Source: Chloromonas sp. AAM2
Taxonomy: Eukaryota > Chlorophyta > Chlorophyceae > Chlamydomonadales > Chlamydomonadaceae
Length of the DNA: 18,180 nucleotides
Assembly: GCA_004335635.1 (NCBI GenBank)
Contig: QAXH01004275.1
Span: 1 to 18,180, forward strand
Direction: 5' to 3'
The translations under genes and the position numbers were made by a program. The first letter of the stretch is position 1, and the number at the start of each line of letters is the position of its first letter. The notes beneath the pieces were generated by a model that was not told the DNA's origin, did no database searches, and worked only from the letters and a program-made list of their open reading frames with translations. Shown piece after piece: positions 18,141 through 18,180 of the stretch.

Positions 18141-18180
18141 GAAGCCGTCAGAGGACACGGAACGGGATGGGCACCGCCCT

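Larger units (their letters stand above)
17295..18180 (+). other. 3' UTR of the coiled-coil gene and repeat-rich spacer
   Basis: No convincing gene. TGTAA at 17756-17760 implies a 3' UTR of about 466 nt. Dispersed repeat copies lie at 17632-17653 and 17663-17694, and an AT-rich near-palindrome at 18111-18140. An open frame at 17817-18080 (87 aa) shows no motif or codon pattern to support it. Confidence 0.55.

Overview
The window looks like nuclear DNA from a green alga, most likely a chlorophyte. Genes are split into many short exons with GTGAG-type donors and CTGCAG-type acceptors. Exon phases join without error over long chains. TGTAA, the usual chlorophyte poly(A) signal, follows the coding ends. 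One gene has plant-like NUP96 sequence and another encodes a MED25 with both a VWA and an ACID domain. No bacterial-style operon, tRNA, rRNA or CRISPR array was seen. All homology calls come from reading the protein by eye, not from a search.

Layout: (1) 233-2689, plus strand: the 3' part of a NUP96 nucleoporin gene (Y-complex of the nuclear pore); its 5' end lies left of the window. (2) 2690-3586: the NUP96 3' UTR with a diverged direct repeat, then a striking perfect 33-bp inverted repeat with 172 bp between the arms. (3) 3587-4340, plus strand: a small three-exon gene of unknown function with two LARxLQ motifs. (4) 4341-5171: a repeat-bearing convergent intergenic stretch. (5) 13856 down to 5172, minus strand: a complete 14-exon gene for Mediator subunit MED25, about 768 aa, with an N-terminal VWA domain, a Pro/Gln/Gly-rich middle with a 12-Gln run, and a C-terminal ACID domain. 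(6) 13857-14205: a 349-bp divergent promoter. (7) 14206-17294, plus strand: a seven-exon gene for an uncharacterised coiled-coil protein of about 297 aa. (8) 17295-18180: 3' UTR, then a repeat-rich stretch without a convincing gene.

The genes do not form one pathway. NUP96 is a nuclear-pore scaffold protein and MED25 is a transcription co-activator subunit, so both act at the nucleus. The divergent MED25 and coiled-coil genes share their upstream DNA and could be co-regulated, which is an inference from spacing only.

The most unusual signals are the long inverted repeat at 3029-3266, a duplicated exon end inside a MED25 intron, scattered copies of a composite repeat (4717, 15407, 17632), degenerate telomere-like repeats in an intron at about 16450, and the two proteins of unknown function. 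I saw no clear evidence of a wholly new biological system.
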